From Palsa-892 sp963751615 (GTDB taxonomy: Bacteria; Pseudomonadota; Alphaproteobacteria; Rhizobiales; Xanthobacteraceae), in contig CAVVVG010000007.1 in assembly GCA_963751615.1 (NCBI GenBank), positions 248,001-312,000 on the forward strand: DNA of 64,000 nucleotides, written 5' to 3'. The notes under the pieces were generated by a model, which saw only the letters and a list, made by a program, of their open reading frames with translations, did no database searches and was not told where the DNA came from. The translations under genes were made by a program, and so were the position numbers. Below are positions 54,628-63,915 of the stretch, one piece after another. Every line of letters begins with the position of its first letter. Within the stretch, counting starts at the first letter, position 1.

Positions 54628-55989
54628 ATGGCTCAACAACACGATTTTTGGTCCGGCCGTACCGGCTTCATTTTGGCAACAGTCGGGGCCGCGCTCGGAC
54701 TGGGCAGCATCTGGAAATTTCCTTATGAGGTCGGCGTCAATGGCGGCGGCGCCTTTGTGTTGTTCTATCTCATCGGCATGCTGTTCATTGTCTTCCCGCT
54801 GATGCTGGTCGAATTCGCGATTGGCCGACGGGGGCGAGCCGACGCCACGTACGCCATTGCCGCAGTCGCGGCATCTGCTGGCGCTTCGCGCTATTGGGCG
54901 CTGTGCGGCCTGCTCGGCGTTTCTGGTGCTTTCATCATCCTCAGTTTTTATTCGGTGATCGGCGGCTGGGCGATCAGTTATGCTGTCGATACGGCCCTCA
55001 GCGGCCTTGGCGATACGTCTGCACGATCGGCGCAGGCGCGCTTCGATGCTTTGCTTGCGTCACCGCTGGCGATGGCGATCTATCATTTGATTTTTATGGC
55101 GTTGGTTACCTTCATCGTGGCCCGCGGAATTTCGCGCGGCATAGAGGAGGCGTGCAAGATCCTGATGCCGATCCTGACCGGGTTGATCATAGTTCTCAGC
55201 CTGTTTTCGATGACTCAAGGAAATATTGGGGCGACACTTCGATTCCTGTTCCAACTCGACCCGGCATATCTCACGCTGCAGGTGGCACTCGACGCGCTCG
55301 GTCTCGGCTTTTTCTCCATCGGCGTCGGCCTGTGCCTAATGATCACCTACGCTGCCTATGCCGGTGCCGAGATCAATTTGCGCGAAGTAGCGATAATTAC
55401 AATTCTGAGTGACACTGCAGTTTCAATAGCTGCAGGCTTTGCGATCTTTCCCATTGTATTCGCTGAAGGACTCGATCCAGCGGGTGGCCCAGGGCTGATG
55501 TTCATCACAATGCCGCTGGCCTTCGCCCATGTCCCTGGAGGAGCGTTTGCTGCAGTTGGCTTTTTCCTGCTGCTGATCGTGGCAGCGCTTGCATCAGGCA
55601 TCTCAATGCTGGAGATGCCGGTAGCGCTGTTGAAACGTCGCGGGTGGTCGCGTCCTCGCGCGGCGATCGCATGTGCTGCCGCTTGTTGGCTCTGCGGCCT
55701 CACGACCGTGTTATCGTTCAATCATTGGGCGAATTGGTATCCGCTGGCTAACATCCCGATCTTTTCCAAAGCAACCGTTTTTGATCTTCTCGACCACTTA
55801 ACATCAAACTTGATGTTGCCACTTGGCGGTTTCTTGCTATCGCTGCTTGGTGGCTGGGCACTGCCGGAGCAACTGCTTGCAGACGAGATCGGTCTTGATG
55901 CGCGTGCAGTACAGTTGTTGCAACTAATGTTACGATATATCGTGCCGGTGTGCATTGCGGTGCTGGCGCTCTTGCCCTTGTGGATATGA
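54628..55989 (+). CDS. Sodium-dependent transporter of the neurotransmitter:sodium symporter (NSS) family
   Basis: 453 residues with about 11-12 membrane helices. The family N-terminus FILATVGAALGLGSIWKFPY carries the sodium- and substrate-binding region of helix 1. Such carriers take up amino acids or related osmolytes with Na+; the substrate cannot be named. GGAGA lies 9 nt before the ATG. The 199 bp upstream show no FixK box and no gene. Confidence 0.9.
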   Translation: MAQQHDFWSGRTGFILATVGAALGLGSIWKFPYEVGVNGGGAFVLFYLIGMLFIVFPLMLVEFAIGRRGRADATYAIAAVAASAGASRYWALCGLLGVSGAFIILSFYSVIGGWAISYAVDTALSGLGDTSARSAQARFDALLASPLAMAIYHLIFMALVTFIVARGISRGIEEACKILMPILTGLIIVLSLFSMTQGNIGATLRFLFQLDPAYLTLQVALDALGLGFFSIGVGLCLMITYAAYAGAEINLREVAIITILSDTAVSIAAGFAIFPIVFAEGLDPAGGPGLMFITMPLAFAHVPGGAFAAVGFFLLLIVAALASGISMLEMPVALLKRRGWSRPRAAIACAAACWLCGLTTVLSFNHWANWYPLANIPIFSKATVFDLLDHLTSNLMLPLGGFLLSLLGGWALPEQLLADEIGLDARAVQLLQLMLRYIVPVCIAVLALLPLWI

Positions 55990-56139
55990 AATCCAAACTC
56001 ACGCGCGATTAATTTGGGGTCGATGACGGCAATTGTCTCAGTACGAGACTTCGAAGAGGTTCGCGCCCGTCGACAGCGTTAATTCTCATACACGGTCACT
56101 ATCAAGTCAATTGGGAGCATAGTGTAGCTGCCTGTCACT

Positions 56140-56640
56140 TCACCATTGCCATCGACGACGTCTAGGTCCGAGCGCATCCACTATCCGCTTCTGCCGGTCA
56201 TTGAGCGAAGCGTAAAATTGGTCGTAAGCGGGCCGTACGGTCTGAAGAACTTGCAAGAGAGTCTCAATCCTTCCTTCCATTACCGCGATCTGTGATTTGT
56301 CCACACGATTAGTCTGACAGGCGCTTGAAATCAGTTCGAGCCCCTTCCGAGACGCCGCCGCAAGTTCATTTAGTAGCACTCGCTGGCCATCATTGAGAGC
56401 CAACCACCGGTCGATCACTGCAGCGCGCCACTCCTCAAGCCCAACTGAACGAGAGTTGCAGAACCGCCGCTTCCCGCGCGGACCCATTGATCCCGGCCCA
56501 GTAAGTGCACCGGGAAGCAAGATAACGTTTGAGCCTTGGATGCTGGCACCAATCTGTTTTGCATTCACCGGCCCCAAAATCAGCCCGGTACATAAGCCAA
56601 CTGTTGCGAAAGCGACTGCACATTGAGATAGTGGATTCAA
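56140..56640 (-). CDS. Spy/LTXXQ-type periplasmic protein
   Basis: 166 residues with a likely signal peptide (residues 1-27). The remainder is helical, with LNDGQRVLLNEL and YASLNDRQKRIVDAL, two copies of the LTxxQ-like motif of the Spy/CpxP family of ATP-independent periplasmic chaperones. The tail is Arg-rich. A FixK-type box is centred 60 bp upstream, so it may be an envelope-stress factor for low oxygen. Confidence 0.82.
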   Translation of the reverse strand: MNPLSQCAVAFATVGLCTGLILGPVNAKQIGASIQGSNVILLPGALTGPGSMGPRGKRRFCNSRSVGLEEWRAAVIDRWLALNDGQRVLLNELAAASRKGLELISSACQTNRVDKSQIAVMEGRIETLLQVLQTVRPAYDQFYASLNDRQKRIVDALGPRRRRWQW

Positions 56641-57019
56641 GTCTTGCCCCCTCTTATTTTTATATTATGTACGATGACGACCAGATCTAGTTTTTGATAT
56701 GCGTCAAGGTTCGTAAACTCTCATCATACAAATAAAGTTCTGCGCAGCCATTCAGTGTGAGCTAAATTAAAACTTCAAAGTGATCGAATATCCTAAGTGA
56801 TGGTGCCGAAATCCCCTTTTTGTTAGCGTTAGTTTGATCGATCAGTGAGCTTTCCAGCGCGCTCGATTTGCAGTTTCGCCAAGGCTCAGGTCATCACGAC
56901 CGATATGACATCCAGCGATCGCGCTTATCCCTAAAACGCTACTGCGTTTCGGTCAGATCAACAGTCATTCCTGCTGATCTTAGGCCGGAACAAATCTGGA
57001 AAATTATCGGTGAAATAAG
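56641..57019. other. Intergenic region with a FixK-type box
   Basis: Holds the box at 56694 and a TGATCGATCA palindrome at 56835. No gene is supported; the plus-strand frame at 56868-57314 is antisense to the PfkB gene. Confidence 0.45.
56694..56707. promoter_or_regulatory. FixK-type box for the Spy-like gene
   Basis: TTGATATGCGTCAA, centre 60 bp before the ATG at 56640. Confidence 0.75.
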
Positions 57020-57994
57020 CTACATCGGAATGAGCGGGTTACTGGTGTCTATGAGAGGAGCCGAGCGGACGGCTACCTCTGCAAGAAGGCGAAATACATC
57101 GTCGGATTGGCAGAGTTGGGTCCCAGGACAGAGAAGGGCCGCTGATCCGGCAGCAACTCCATATCGGAGCGCCATATCCATACTGTTGCCTTCCGCCAAA
57201 CTCCACACCATCGCGCCCATGAAGCTGTCACCAGCCCCGACAACACTTATAGGCTTGATGGGCAGGCCGTTCGCACGCAATGCTCGATCACGAGTTATGA
57301 GAAGGGCGCCGTGAGGCCCCAGGCTGAGCGCAATGCATTCTACGAAACCCTGATCGATGAGTTTTTGAGCCGTTTCGACTAGCGCGATTTCATCAGCGGC
57401 ACCACTGTTCGTCAATTCTCGGAACTCACGAAGGTTGGGTTTGATGAGATATAAGCCTTCTTTCAACGCAGCCCTTAAAGGCGCGCCAGATGTGTCCAAG
57501 ATCATCTTGGCCCCCTTCTCCTTTGCAACACGAGCAACCCTGCCAAAAAAATCTTCTGGTACGTCAGCAGGTAAGCTGCCACTGGCGACCACAAAACGTG
57601 GGCGGGGCTCGCTGCTCGCCAGCGACCTCAAACATTCTTTCCATTCTGGCTCGCTGAGCGAAGCGCCTGGCAGGACGAAGCGATACTGCTGTCGTGTTGT
57701 CTCCTCAAATACTGTAAAATCCTGCCGTGTCTCCTTTGATGTAGAAATTGCGAGGCTCCGGACGCCCTCGCGATCAACAAGACTGCGAAGTAATTGACCC
57801 GTTGCACCACCTGCCGGATAAATGGCGCTTGCTTCTCCACCGAGCCTTTTAACAACGCGGGCGACATTTATTCCTCCACCACCTGGATCTTGGCGTGCCG
57901 GGGCACAACGCAGCTTAGTAAAAGGCGCTATCTTTTCGACGGACGTTGAGACGTCGATAGCAGGGTTAGGGGTGACAGTTGTGATTTGGGTCAA
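57020..57994 (-). CDS. PfkB-family sugar kinase (phosphofructokinase type)
   Basis: 324 residues beginning MTQITTVTPNPAIDVSTSV. PfkB signatures are present: GGGGINVARVVKRLGG and VVGAGDSFMGAMVWSLAEG, with the catalytic Asp. It resembles 1-phosphofructokinase/tagatose-6-phosphate kinase and PfkB-type 6-phosphofructokinases. The mycobacterial dormancy gene pfkB (Rv2029c) is a homolog. It lies 191 bp downstream of a USP gene on the same strand and may be cotranscribed with it; no separate FixK box was found. Confidence 0.88.
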   Translation of the reverse strand: MTQITTVTPNPAIDVSTSVEKIAPFTKLRCAPARQDPGGGGINVARVVKRLGGEASAIYPAGGATGQLLRSLVDREGVRSLAISTSKETRQDFTVFEETTRQQYRFVLPGASLSEPEWKECLRSLASSEPRPRFVVASGSLPADVPEDFFGRVARVAKEKGAKMILDTSGAPLRAALKEGLYLIKPNLREFRELTNSGAADEIALVETAQKLIDQGFVECIALSLGPHGALLITRDRALRANGLPIKPISVVGAGDSFMGAMVWSLAEGNSMDMALRYGVAAGSAALLCPGTQLCQSDDVFRLLAEVAVRSAPLIDTSNPLIPM

Positions 57995-58184
57995 AGGATC
58001 TCCAGCAGCAGGCTATTATTCTCTTTTAACGGTCTTATCGACGGATCTCAAAATATGAACACTAACAATGCATTGCGCCCGCAACTAAAGATCCACGGTA
58101 TTAATCTGGACCTGCAAAAATTACACCTGTTCAACGTCGTTATTAAACTCATCAATGGTTTTACGAAATTTCATCGATTGCTCT

Positions 58185-59042
58185 TTAATGCGACAAAAAT
58201 GTCCATTGAAATGGCTTCTCGATTACACTTTTCGTTGCGCCGCCGAGGACAAACTCTTTCACTGGTGAATGTCCGTATGCGCCCATCACAAGCAGATCGA
58301 TATTGTGAGTTGCGACGTACGACTTAAATGCCTCAGCAATTGACTTGCTTCGCGGGAAAACTTTGTCTTGAGTCGCTTTGATTCCATGCCTCGCGAGATA
58401 CTTTGCTAGCTGTCCCAATGAACTTCTCGTGAAGATCTTCTTTTCATTCATAACGGTGAAGATGCGAACATGCTTTGCACGCTGAAGCAGCGGTATTGCA
58501 TCTGAGACCGCCCGGGTGGCTGCTCGGCTGAAATCCCAAGCAATAGCTACATTACCTAGCGATGCCCTAAGAGGGCCCTTCCCTTTTTCCGGCAAAATGA
58601 TTACCGGACGACCCGAACTAAAGATGAGCTCTTCCAAAATGGCAGTGGCGAATTCTTGTCCGCCTCCCGCTGGAACAATTGTTAAGTCATAAAAGCGTGC
58701 ATCATCTACGACACGCAAGGGCAAGTCATATTGCGTCGCTACCTTTGTTGTTTTTTGTGAAAAAATTCCTTTTTCCAACGCGAGCTTTTCGAATACTTTG
58801 AGTAAATGATCTGCATTTGAAATACTCTTCTCGTTTTCTGCCGCCATCATTGCCCGAATGCGATTGTTAATTCCAAAAAAATTACCGATCGCGGGCGTTC
58901 GAACACTGTAATTAAGAGGGACCGCTAATGCTGATAGTCGAGCACCAACGATCTGGGCGAATCGAGCTGCGCCTTCGATCGCTTTTACGCTAGTCGATTT
59001 AGGATAGCTTTCCAGAACAACCAAAATATCTTTTATGTCCAC
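58185..59042 (-). CDS. Tandem-domain universal stress protein
   Basis: 285 residues: domain 1 (about 1-150) and domain 2 (about 160-285), the latter starting LGNVAIAWDFSRAATRAV and ending MGAYGHSPVKEFVLGGATK. The nucleotide loop ends G-G like the USP at 10604-11434. Low-oxygen-type USPs of this form help anaerobic survival in related bacteria. A FixK box is found 164 bp upstream. The PfkB gene follows. Confidence 0.92.
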   Translation of the reverse strand: MDIKDILVVLESYPKSTSVKAIEGAARFAQIVGARLSALAVPLNYSVRTPAIGNFFGINNRIRAMMAAENEKSISNADHLLKVFEKLALEKGIFSQKTTKVATQYDLPLRVVDDARFYDLTIVPAGGGQEFATAILEELIFSSGRPVIILPEKGKGPLRASLGNVAIAWDFSRAATRAVSDAIPLLQRAKHVRIFTVMNEKKIFTRSSLGQLAKYLARHGIKATQDKVFPRSKSIAEAFKSYVATHNIDLLVMGAYGHSPVKEFVLGGATKSVIEKPFQWTFLSH

Positions 59043-59400
59043 GATGAAATTCCCTTTTTAGTGATTCGCGACGGTGACTAGCTTTCTTGAATTGAAACCT
59101 TAGTGCCATATTCTAACTTAGTGAAGCAAATGAAGATCGATGTGCTTTGCATCTATAATTTCCAAGAAAACTCTTTCGCATGGGTTTCCTCGAAATGTTT
59201 TGATTTGCGTCAAAAGTGATCAAAATCTTGCCCCCAACCGGCTAGTTCAATTTGATAAGGTTCGTCAGGAATAATTTGTAAGCTTACAGCATTAGGCGCA
59301 CATAGTCTCATAGCAGCGCGCTGATCGTTAGAATTAATCGGGGTGGCCGAGCTGGAAAATTAATATTGTTAATGTGGCATTGGAGCAGGAGATCAAATTT
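59043..59400. other. Intergenic region with a FixK-type box
   Basis: The region between divergent usp and MFS genes holds the box at 59200. Nothing else recognised. Confidence 0.45.
59200..59213. promoter_or_regulatory. FixK-type box between usp and MFS genes
   Basis: TTGATTTGCGTCAA. The centre is 164 bp from the usp start and 194 bp from the MFS start; the usp is the likelier target. Confidence 0.6.
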
Positions 59401-60624
59401 GTGAAGGATCGGTCCGGCGTATTTGCAACCTTGCCAAACATTCCTGCGGGCGTGTGGGCGCTCGGTTTCGTCTCGTTACTGATGGACGTTTCGTCTGAGA
59501 TTATTCATGCGCTGCTACCGGTATATCTTGTGACCGTGCTTGGTGCCTCCATGCTCACCGTCGGTACTATCGAGGGCATCGCCGAAGCAACTGCCTCGAT
59601 CACAAAGGTGTTTTCTGGCGCACTCTCAGACTGGTTGGGCAAGCGCAAGCTTCTCGCTGTCATCGGCTATGGGCTTGCAGCACTCACAAAACCAATCTTT
59701 CCTTTAGCCTCGACTGTAGGCTGGCTTGTCGTTGCACGATTCATTGACCGTATTGGTAAAGGGATCCGAGGAGCTCCGCGCGATGCATTACTCGCGGACA
59801 TTGCTCCTGCCAATGTACGAGGCGCGAGCTTTGGGCTGCGGCAGTCGCTTGATGTAACCGGCGCGTTTCTTGGACCAGGCCTAGCGATTTGTCTTATGTG
59901 GCTCACTGGCAATAATTTTCAATTGGTATTTTGGGCTGCGGTCGTTCCCGCTTTTTTGTGTGTTGGATTGCTCCTCTTTGCCGTCCATGAGCCGGAACGA
60001 CCTGCAGAACTTCGAAAGGTACGATCACCTCTTAGCCCCGCTGAGTTGAAACGTCTTGGGCCTGCCTATTGGTGGGTTGTCAACATCGCGGTCGTGTTCA
60101 CATTGGCGCGGTTCAGCGAAGCCTTTTTGATCCTCCGGGCGCAGGCCGTTGGGCTTCCGCTAGTACTCGTGCCGATAGTCTTGGTGCTGATCAACGTTGT
60201 CTATGCGCTGGCCGCCTATCCCGCGGGTGTGCTGTCGGACCGCATGAATCGCATGACAATTCTTGCATTTGGTTTCGGACTCTTGGTTGCTGCGGATCTA
60301 GTCCTGGCTTTCATGGGTGGTCTCACCGGCGTTGGCCTTGGCGTAGCACTATGGGGCCTGCACATGGGATTCACTCAAGGCCTGCTCGCGACTCTTGTCG
60401 CGGACACAGCCCCGCCCGAGCTGCGCGGTACGGCCTATGGAATATTCAATCTTTTGTGTGGCTTGGCCCTACTTGTGGCGAGCGTCGTCGCCGGCGCGCT
60501 TTGGGATAATGTCGGAGCTAAAGGCACATTCCTTGCCGGGAGTACATTCGCGACCCTTGCTCTCATCGGCCTTGCCGTGATGCGGCGTTTCGCACCCTAT
60601 GTCGGCGGAATGCACAAGTCATAA
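59401..60624 (+). CDS. MFS transporter
   Basis: About 407 residues from the GTG at 59401 (MKDRSGVFATLPNIP), chosen because AGGAGAT lies 7 nt upstream; a GTG at 59374 is possible. Twelve membrane helices, with the MFS A-motif as GALSDWLGKRKLL and a second copy SDRMNRMTI. The GIRGAPRDALLADI segment is typical of a bacterial MFS subgroup near stress genes. The substrate is unknown; it is not NarK-like. Confidence 0.88.
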   Translation: MKDRSGVFATLPNIPAGVWALGFVSLLMDVSSEIIHALLPVYLVTVLGASMLTVGTIEGIAEATASITKVFSGALSDWLGKRKLLAVIGYGLAALTKPIFPLASTVGWLVVARFIDRIGKGIRGAPRDALLADIAPANVRGASFGLRQSLDVTGAFLGPGLAICLMWLTGNNFQLVFWAAVVPAFLCVGLLLFAVHEPERPAELRKVRSPLSPAELKRLGPAYWWVVNIAVVFTLARFSEAFLILRAQAVGLPLVLVPIVLVLINVVYALAAYPAGVLSDRMNRMTILAFGFGLLVAADLVLAFMGGLTGVGLGVALWGLHMGFTQGLLATLVADTAPPELRGTAYGIFNLLCGLALLVASVVAGALWDNVGAKGTFLAGSTFATLALIGLAVMRRFAPYVGGMHKS

Positions 60625-61206
60625 TGTCATTTATGATGGGATATAGCCACTATGGTGGGTTGTGTAGCTGTGCTAGTATTAAAATGTACATATTATCTAG
60701 AACCACTAAATCAACATAAGCGAACCTCGTTGGGTCGCCAACTTTCTAAAAGACGGTTGTTGGGTATTGGCGGATTCGGAGAAAGACGCACGTCTACAGG
60801 TGGAAACGATAACTGCTCGAAATGTTGCACGAGGCCCCGGTAGCTCGAAATTTTATTTTCCTTGGCGCAATCCGCAGCTTACAAATTGTCGACCCAATAG
60901 TACAAATCTAGAGATACAAGAGGGCATGATCTTATCTGCAAGCGGACGAACCTACACTTAGGAAAGAAAAGGGTTTCGACGTATTTCATAAAATCGGACT
61001 TTGCTAATCCACATGGGCGCGCAGACAAATTTTCGATTTGTAAAAAACGTCATCACATCAAGATCTCGGTCAAACAAACTAAGGTATCCAGTTACGTCAA
61101 GGCTCGCTAAGATCAGTCAAACTTTCCCAAATCAGTCTCTTAGGGCACGCCGACAAGGCGGGTAGAATAAACAAGCGACTGATTCGAAACCAAGTCAGGT
61201 ATCTGA
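60625..61206. other. 582-bp intergenic region, no gene supported
   Basis: Two short plus-strand frames (60652-60843 and 60767-60961) have no family resemblance. Near 61063-61115 the word GTCAA recurs several times without palindromic partners. Nothing convincing found. Confidence 0.4.
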
Positions 61207-62256
61207 ATGCACAATGGTGATCTTTCCTTTCTAAACGCCTCTGAAGCCCGAAACTGGACGCGGATTCTTGCTAGTTATCGAGAGCCGAATTATTTGCGCA
61301 GCATATTGGAGTTAGCGATTACGATTTGTGCGCTTGTTCTTTTTTGGATCCTTATGTGGGAAGCTCTCAGCGTTGGCTATTGGCTTTGCCTCTTGCTGGC
61401 TGTTCCTACAGCCGGCTTCCTCGTGCGACTCTTCATGATTCAACACGATTGCGGACACGGTGCTTTCTTCCGATATCGTACTGTGAATGACTGGGTCGGA
61501 CGCACAATCGGTGTGCTGACGTTTACGCCTTACGACTTCTGGCGGCGCACCCACGCACTGCACCATTCGAGTTCGGGCAATCTCGAACATCGCGGAATTG
61601 GCGACATTACAACTTTGACGGTGCAGGAATATCTAGCGCTATCCCCGTGGCGTCGCCTTGGTTATCGATTATATCGCCATCCGATCGTTATGTTTGGAGT
61701 GGGGCCCGCGTATCTCTTTATTTTGCAATTTCGGTTGCCAATAGGCTTGATGCGCGGTGGTTGGGTACCTTGGCTAAGCACGATGGCGACCAATCTCGCC
61801 ATTGCGATTGTTGCCGCGCTAATGATGTGGCTAGTTGGCGTTGGCCCATTTCTACTGGTGCATCTTCCGATCATGTTACTCGGCGCCTCGATCGGGGTTT
61901 GGTTATTTTACGTACAGCATCAATTTGAAAGTACCTTTTGGGCTCATGATCGTGAGTGGGATCTGCATGAAGCCGCCCTTCGCGGCAGCTCGTACTATGA
62001 TCTTCCGAAAATCTTACGATGGTTCACAGCCAATATCGGCGTTCACCACGTACATCATCTATGTAGCAAAATTCCGTATTATCGCCTGCCAAGCGTGCTG
62101 CGCGACCATCCCGAGCTTAGTTGTGTAGGTCGACTTACGCTCGTCGAAAGCTTTCGTTGCATACGGTTAGTACTTTGGGATGAAAGTAGGCAGCAGCTGA
62201 TCTCGTTCCGCGAAATGCGTCATCGTTATCTTGGTAATAGCTGCAGCGCCGCATAA
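61207..62256 (+). CDS. Membrane fatty acid desaturase
   Basis: 349 residues with the three His boxes of acyl-lipid desaturases: HDCGHGAFF, HALHHSSSGN and HHVHHL. Two pairs of membrane helices flank the di-iron site. Omega-6/delta-12 desaturases have this layout. It introduces a double bond using O2 and reduced ferredoxin or a similar donor, so it would work only when O2 is present. The start is the ATG at 61207 with AGGT upstream. Confidence 0.9.
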   Translation: MHNGDLSFLNASEARNWTRILASYREPNYLRSILELAITICALVLFWILMWEALSVGYWLCLLLAVPTAGFLVRLFMIQHDCGHGAFFRYRTVNDWVGRTIGVLTFTPYDFWRRTHALHHSSSGNLEHRGIGDITTLTVQEYLALSPWRRLGYRLYRHPIVMFGVGPAYLFILQFRLPIGLMRGGWVPWLSTMATNLAIAIVAALMMWLVGVGPFLLVHLPIMLLGASIGVWLFYVQHQFESTFWAHDREWDLHEAALRGSSYYDLPKILRWFTANIGVHHVHHLCSKIPYYRLPSVLRDHPELSCVGRLTLVESFRCIRLVLWDESRQQLISFREMRHRYLGNSCSAA

Positions 62257-62380
62257 TTCTTCAGCTTTTCTTAATTTAGTCCGCAACTATCGCCATAGTA
62301 ATTCTTGGTGGCCCGTCTACCTCATTACATATGCAGATTCTGCGAGGCAATCAATTTCATAATCAATTGCTGCGCTTCCT

Positions 62381-63547
62381 CTAGTACGATCTTGGAAGAT
62401 CGAGCACTTTTTCACTCACATAATTCAAGATCATCTGCGAACTTACCGGCGCAATCCGCAATATCATCGCTTCCCTGAGATATCGCTCAACGTGAAATTC
62501 TTTCGCATAACCCATGCCCCCGTGAGTCAATAAGGCAGTTTCACAAGTGGAGAAGGCGGCTTCGGCAGCAAGATACTTCGCGGCATTCGCTTCAGCGCCA
62601 CAAGGCAATTTACGGTCATAAAGTGATGCGGCCTTAAAAGTCATCAAATTCGCGGCTTCCAATTCCATCCAGCATTTTGCGAGTGGGTGCTGGATAGCCT
62701 GGTTCTTTCCAATCGGCCGATTGAATACAATTCTTTCCTTTGCGTAACCTACTGCCCGACGCAATGCAGCTCGCCCTAAGCCTACCGCCTCGGCAGCGAT
62801 CAAAATACGTTCGGGATTGAACCCGTGCAGAATGTATTCGAAGCCGCGTCCTTCTTCACCGATCCTATCCGCCACCGGCACGGGCAATTTATCGAAGAAA
62901 AGCTGGTTCGAATCAACGGCTTTGCGGCCCATTTTTTCGATCTCGTGGATTTCAACAAAACGATGATCAAGATCAGTATAAAAAAGGCTTAGGCCCTCGG
63001 TTCTCTTTTTTAGTTGATCTGCTGCAGTAGTACGCGCGAGGATTAATACCTTGTTCGCAACCTGCGCAGTCGAAATCCATATTTTTTGACCCGATAAGAT
63101 ATATTCGTCCCCTGCCCGCACGGCTTTAGTCTTCAAGTTTAACGTGTCCAATCCGGCGTCTGGTTCGGTGACGGCGAAACACGCCTTGTCTTTTCCGGCA
63201 ACAAGCGGTGGCAGCATTCGTCTTTTCTGTTCGTCCGTTCCAAACACCACCACAGGATTCAGTCCAAAAATATTCATATGAATGGCGGATGCGCCTGATA
63301 ACCCAGCGCCTGACTCGCTGATCGCCTGCATCATGATCGCGGCGTCTGCGATACCGAGGCCGGAGCCGCCGAATTGCTCCGGTATACAGATGCCAAGCCA
63401 TCCTTCATCGGCGAAAGCGCGGTGGAAATCCTCAGGAAAGCCGCCTTCACGGTCTTTCTTCAGCCAATAATCGTCACCGAAACGCGCACAGATCTTCTCG
63501 ATTGCTGTTCTCAAAGTTCGATTATGGTCGGATGCAAAATCATTCAT
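62381..63547 (-). CDS. Acyl-CoA dehydrogenase
   Basis: 388 residues, FAD-dependent. Visible blocks include CFAVTEPDAGLDT and ILSGQKIWISTAQVANKVL, RAVGYAKERIVFNRPIGKNQ, and a C-terminal HGGMGYAKEFHVERYLREA. It performs the first step of beta-oxidation or oxidises a short or branched acyl-CoA; the substrate is unknown. The ATG at 63547 follows a G-rich ribosome site (GCGGGGGA). Confidence 0.92.
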   Translation of the reverse strand: MNDFASDHNRTLRTAIEKICARFGDDYWLKKDREGGFPEDFHRAFADEGWLGICIPEQFGGSGLGIADAAIMMQAISESGAGLSGASAIHMNIFGLNPVVVFGTDEQKRRMLPPLVAGKDKACFAVTEPDAGLDTLNLKTKAVRAGDEYILSGQKIWISTAQVANKVLILARTTAADQLKKRTEGLSLFYTDLDHRFVEIHEIEKMGRKAVDSNQLFFDKLPVPVADRIGEEGRGFEYILHGFNPERILIAAEAVGLGRAALRRAVGYAKERIVFNRPIGKNQAIQHPLAKCWMELEAANLMTFKAASLYDRKLPCGAEANAAKYLAAEAAFSTCETALLTHGGMGYAKEFHVERYLREAMILRIAPVSSQMILNYVSEKVLDLPRSY

Positions 63548-63915
63548 CGATTAATCCCCCGCCCGCTGATTTGAGGTCGAAATAAGCACGCAGCAGGGTT
63601 TCTAAAAGCCTTTTATATTGAATGAGGTGACCGCTTTTTGCAACGCGTCGCGCACTCACAAAACTGGGCTTACCATTTTTTCCAGCAAAACAGTGATCGG
63701 CCCTGTCCTCGACATGGCGCCTCGGAGGCGACACGGACTATCCTCACCTTGGCAAGCATAGATTGTTCTGCCGATCGCTATTTACGAAAGAGGTCCAAAA
63801 CGTTGTAACAAAAAAATCAGTTGAAACGGCAATTTCCGATTCATTTGCGTTTGGTGGCCGCAATGCTGTAATTGCTATATTCAGATTTCACTAATTCAGT
63901 GGAGTTTATCCGGCT
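63548..63915. other. Intergenic region, no gene supported
   Basis: The minus-strand frame 63540-63734 is short, Arg/Pro-rich and without family resemblance. The region probably holds promoters for the divergent dehydrogenase and DedA genes. Confidence 0.4.

Noticed and set aside
56868..57314. Plus-strand 148-residue ORF
   Set aside because: Mostly antisense to the PfkB kinase gene and without recognisable motifs.
60652..60961. Two short plus-strand ORFs after the MFS gene
   Set aside because: No family resemblance, no ribosome sites, and mutually overlapping frames.
63540..63734. Minus-strand ORF upstream of the acyl-CoA dehydrogenase
   Set aside because: Short, Arg/Pro-rich and overlapping the start of the dehydrogenase; most likely random.
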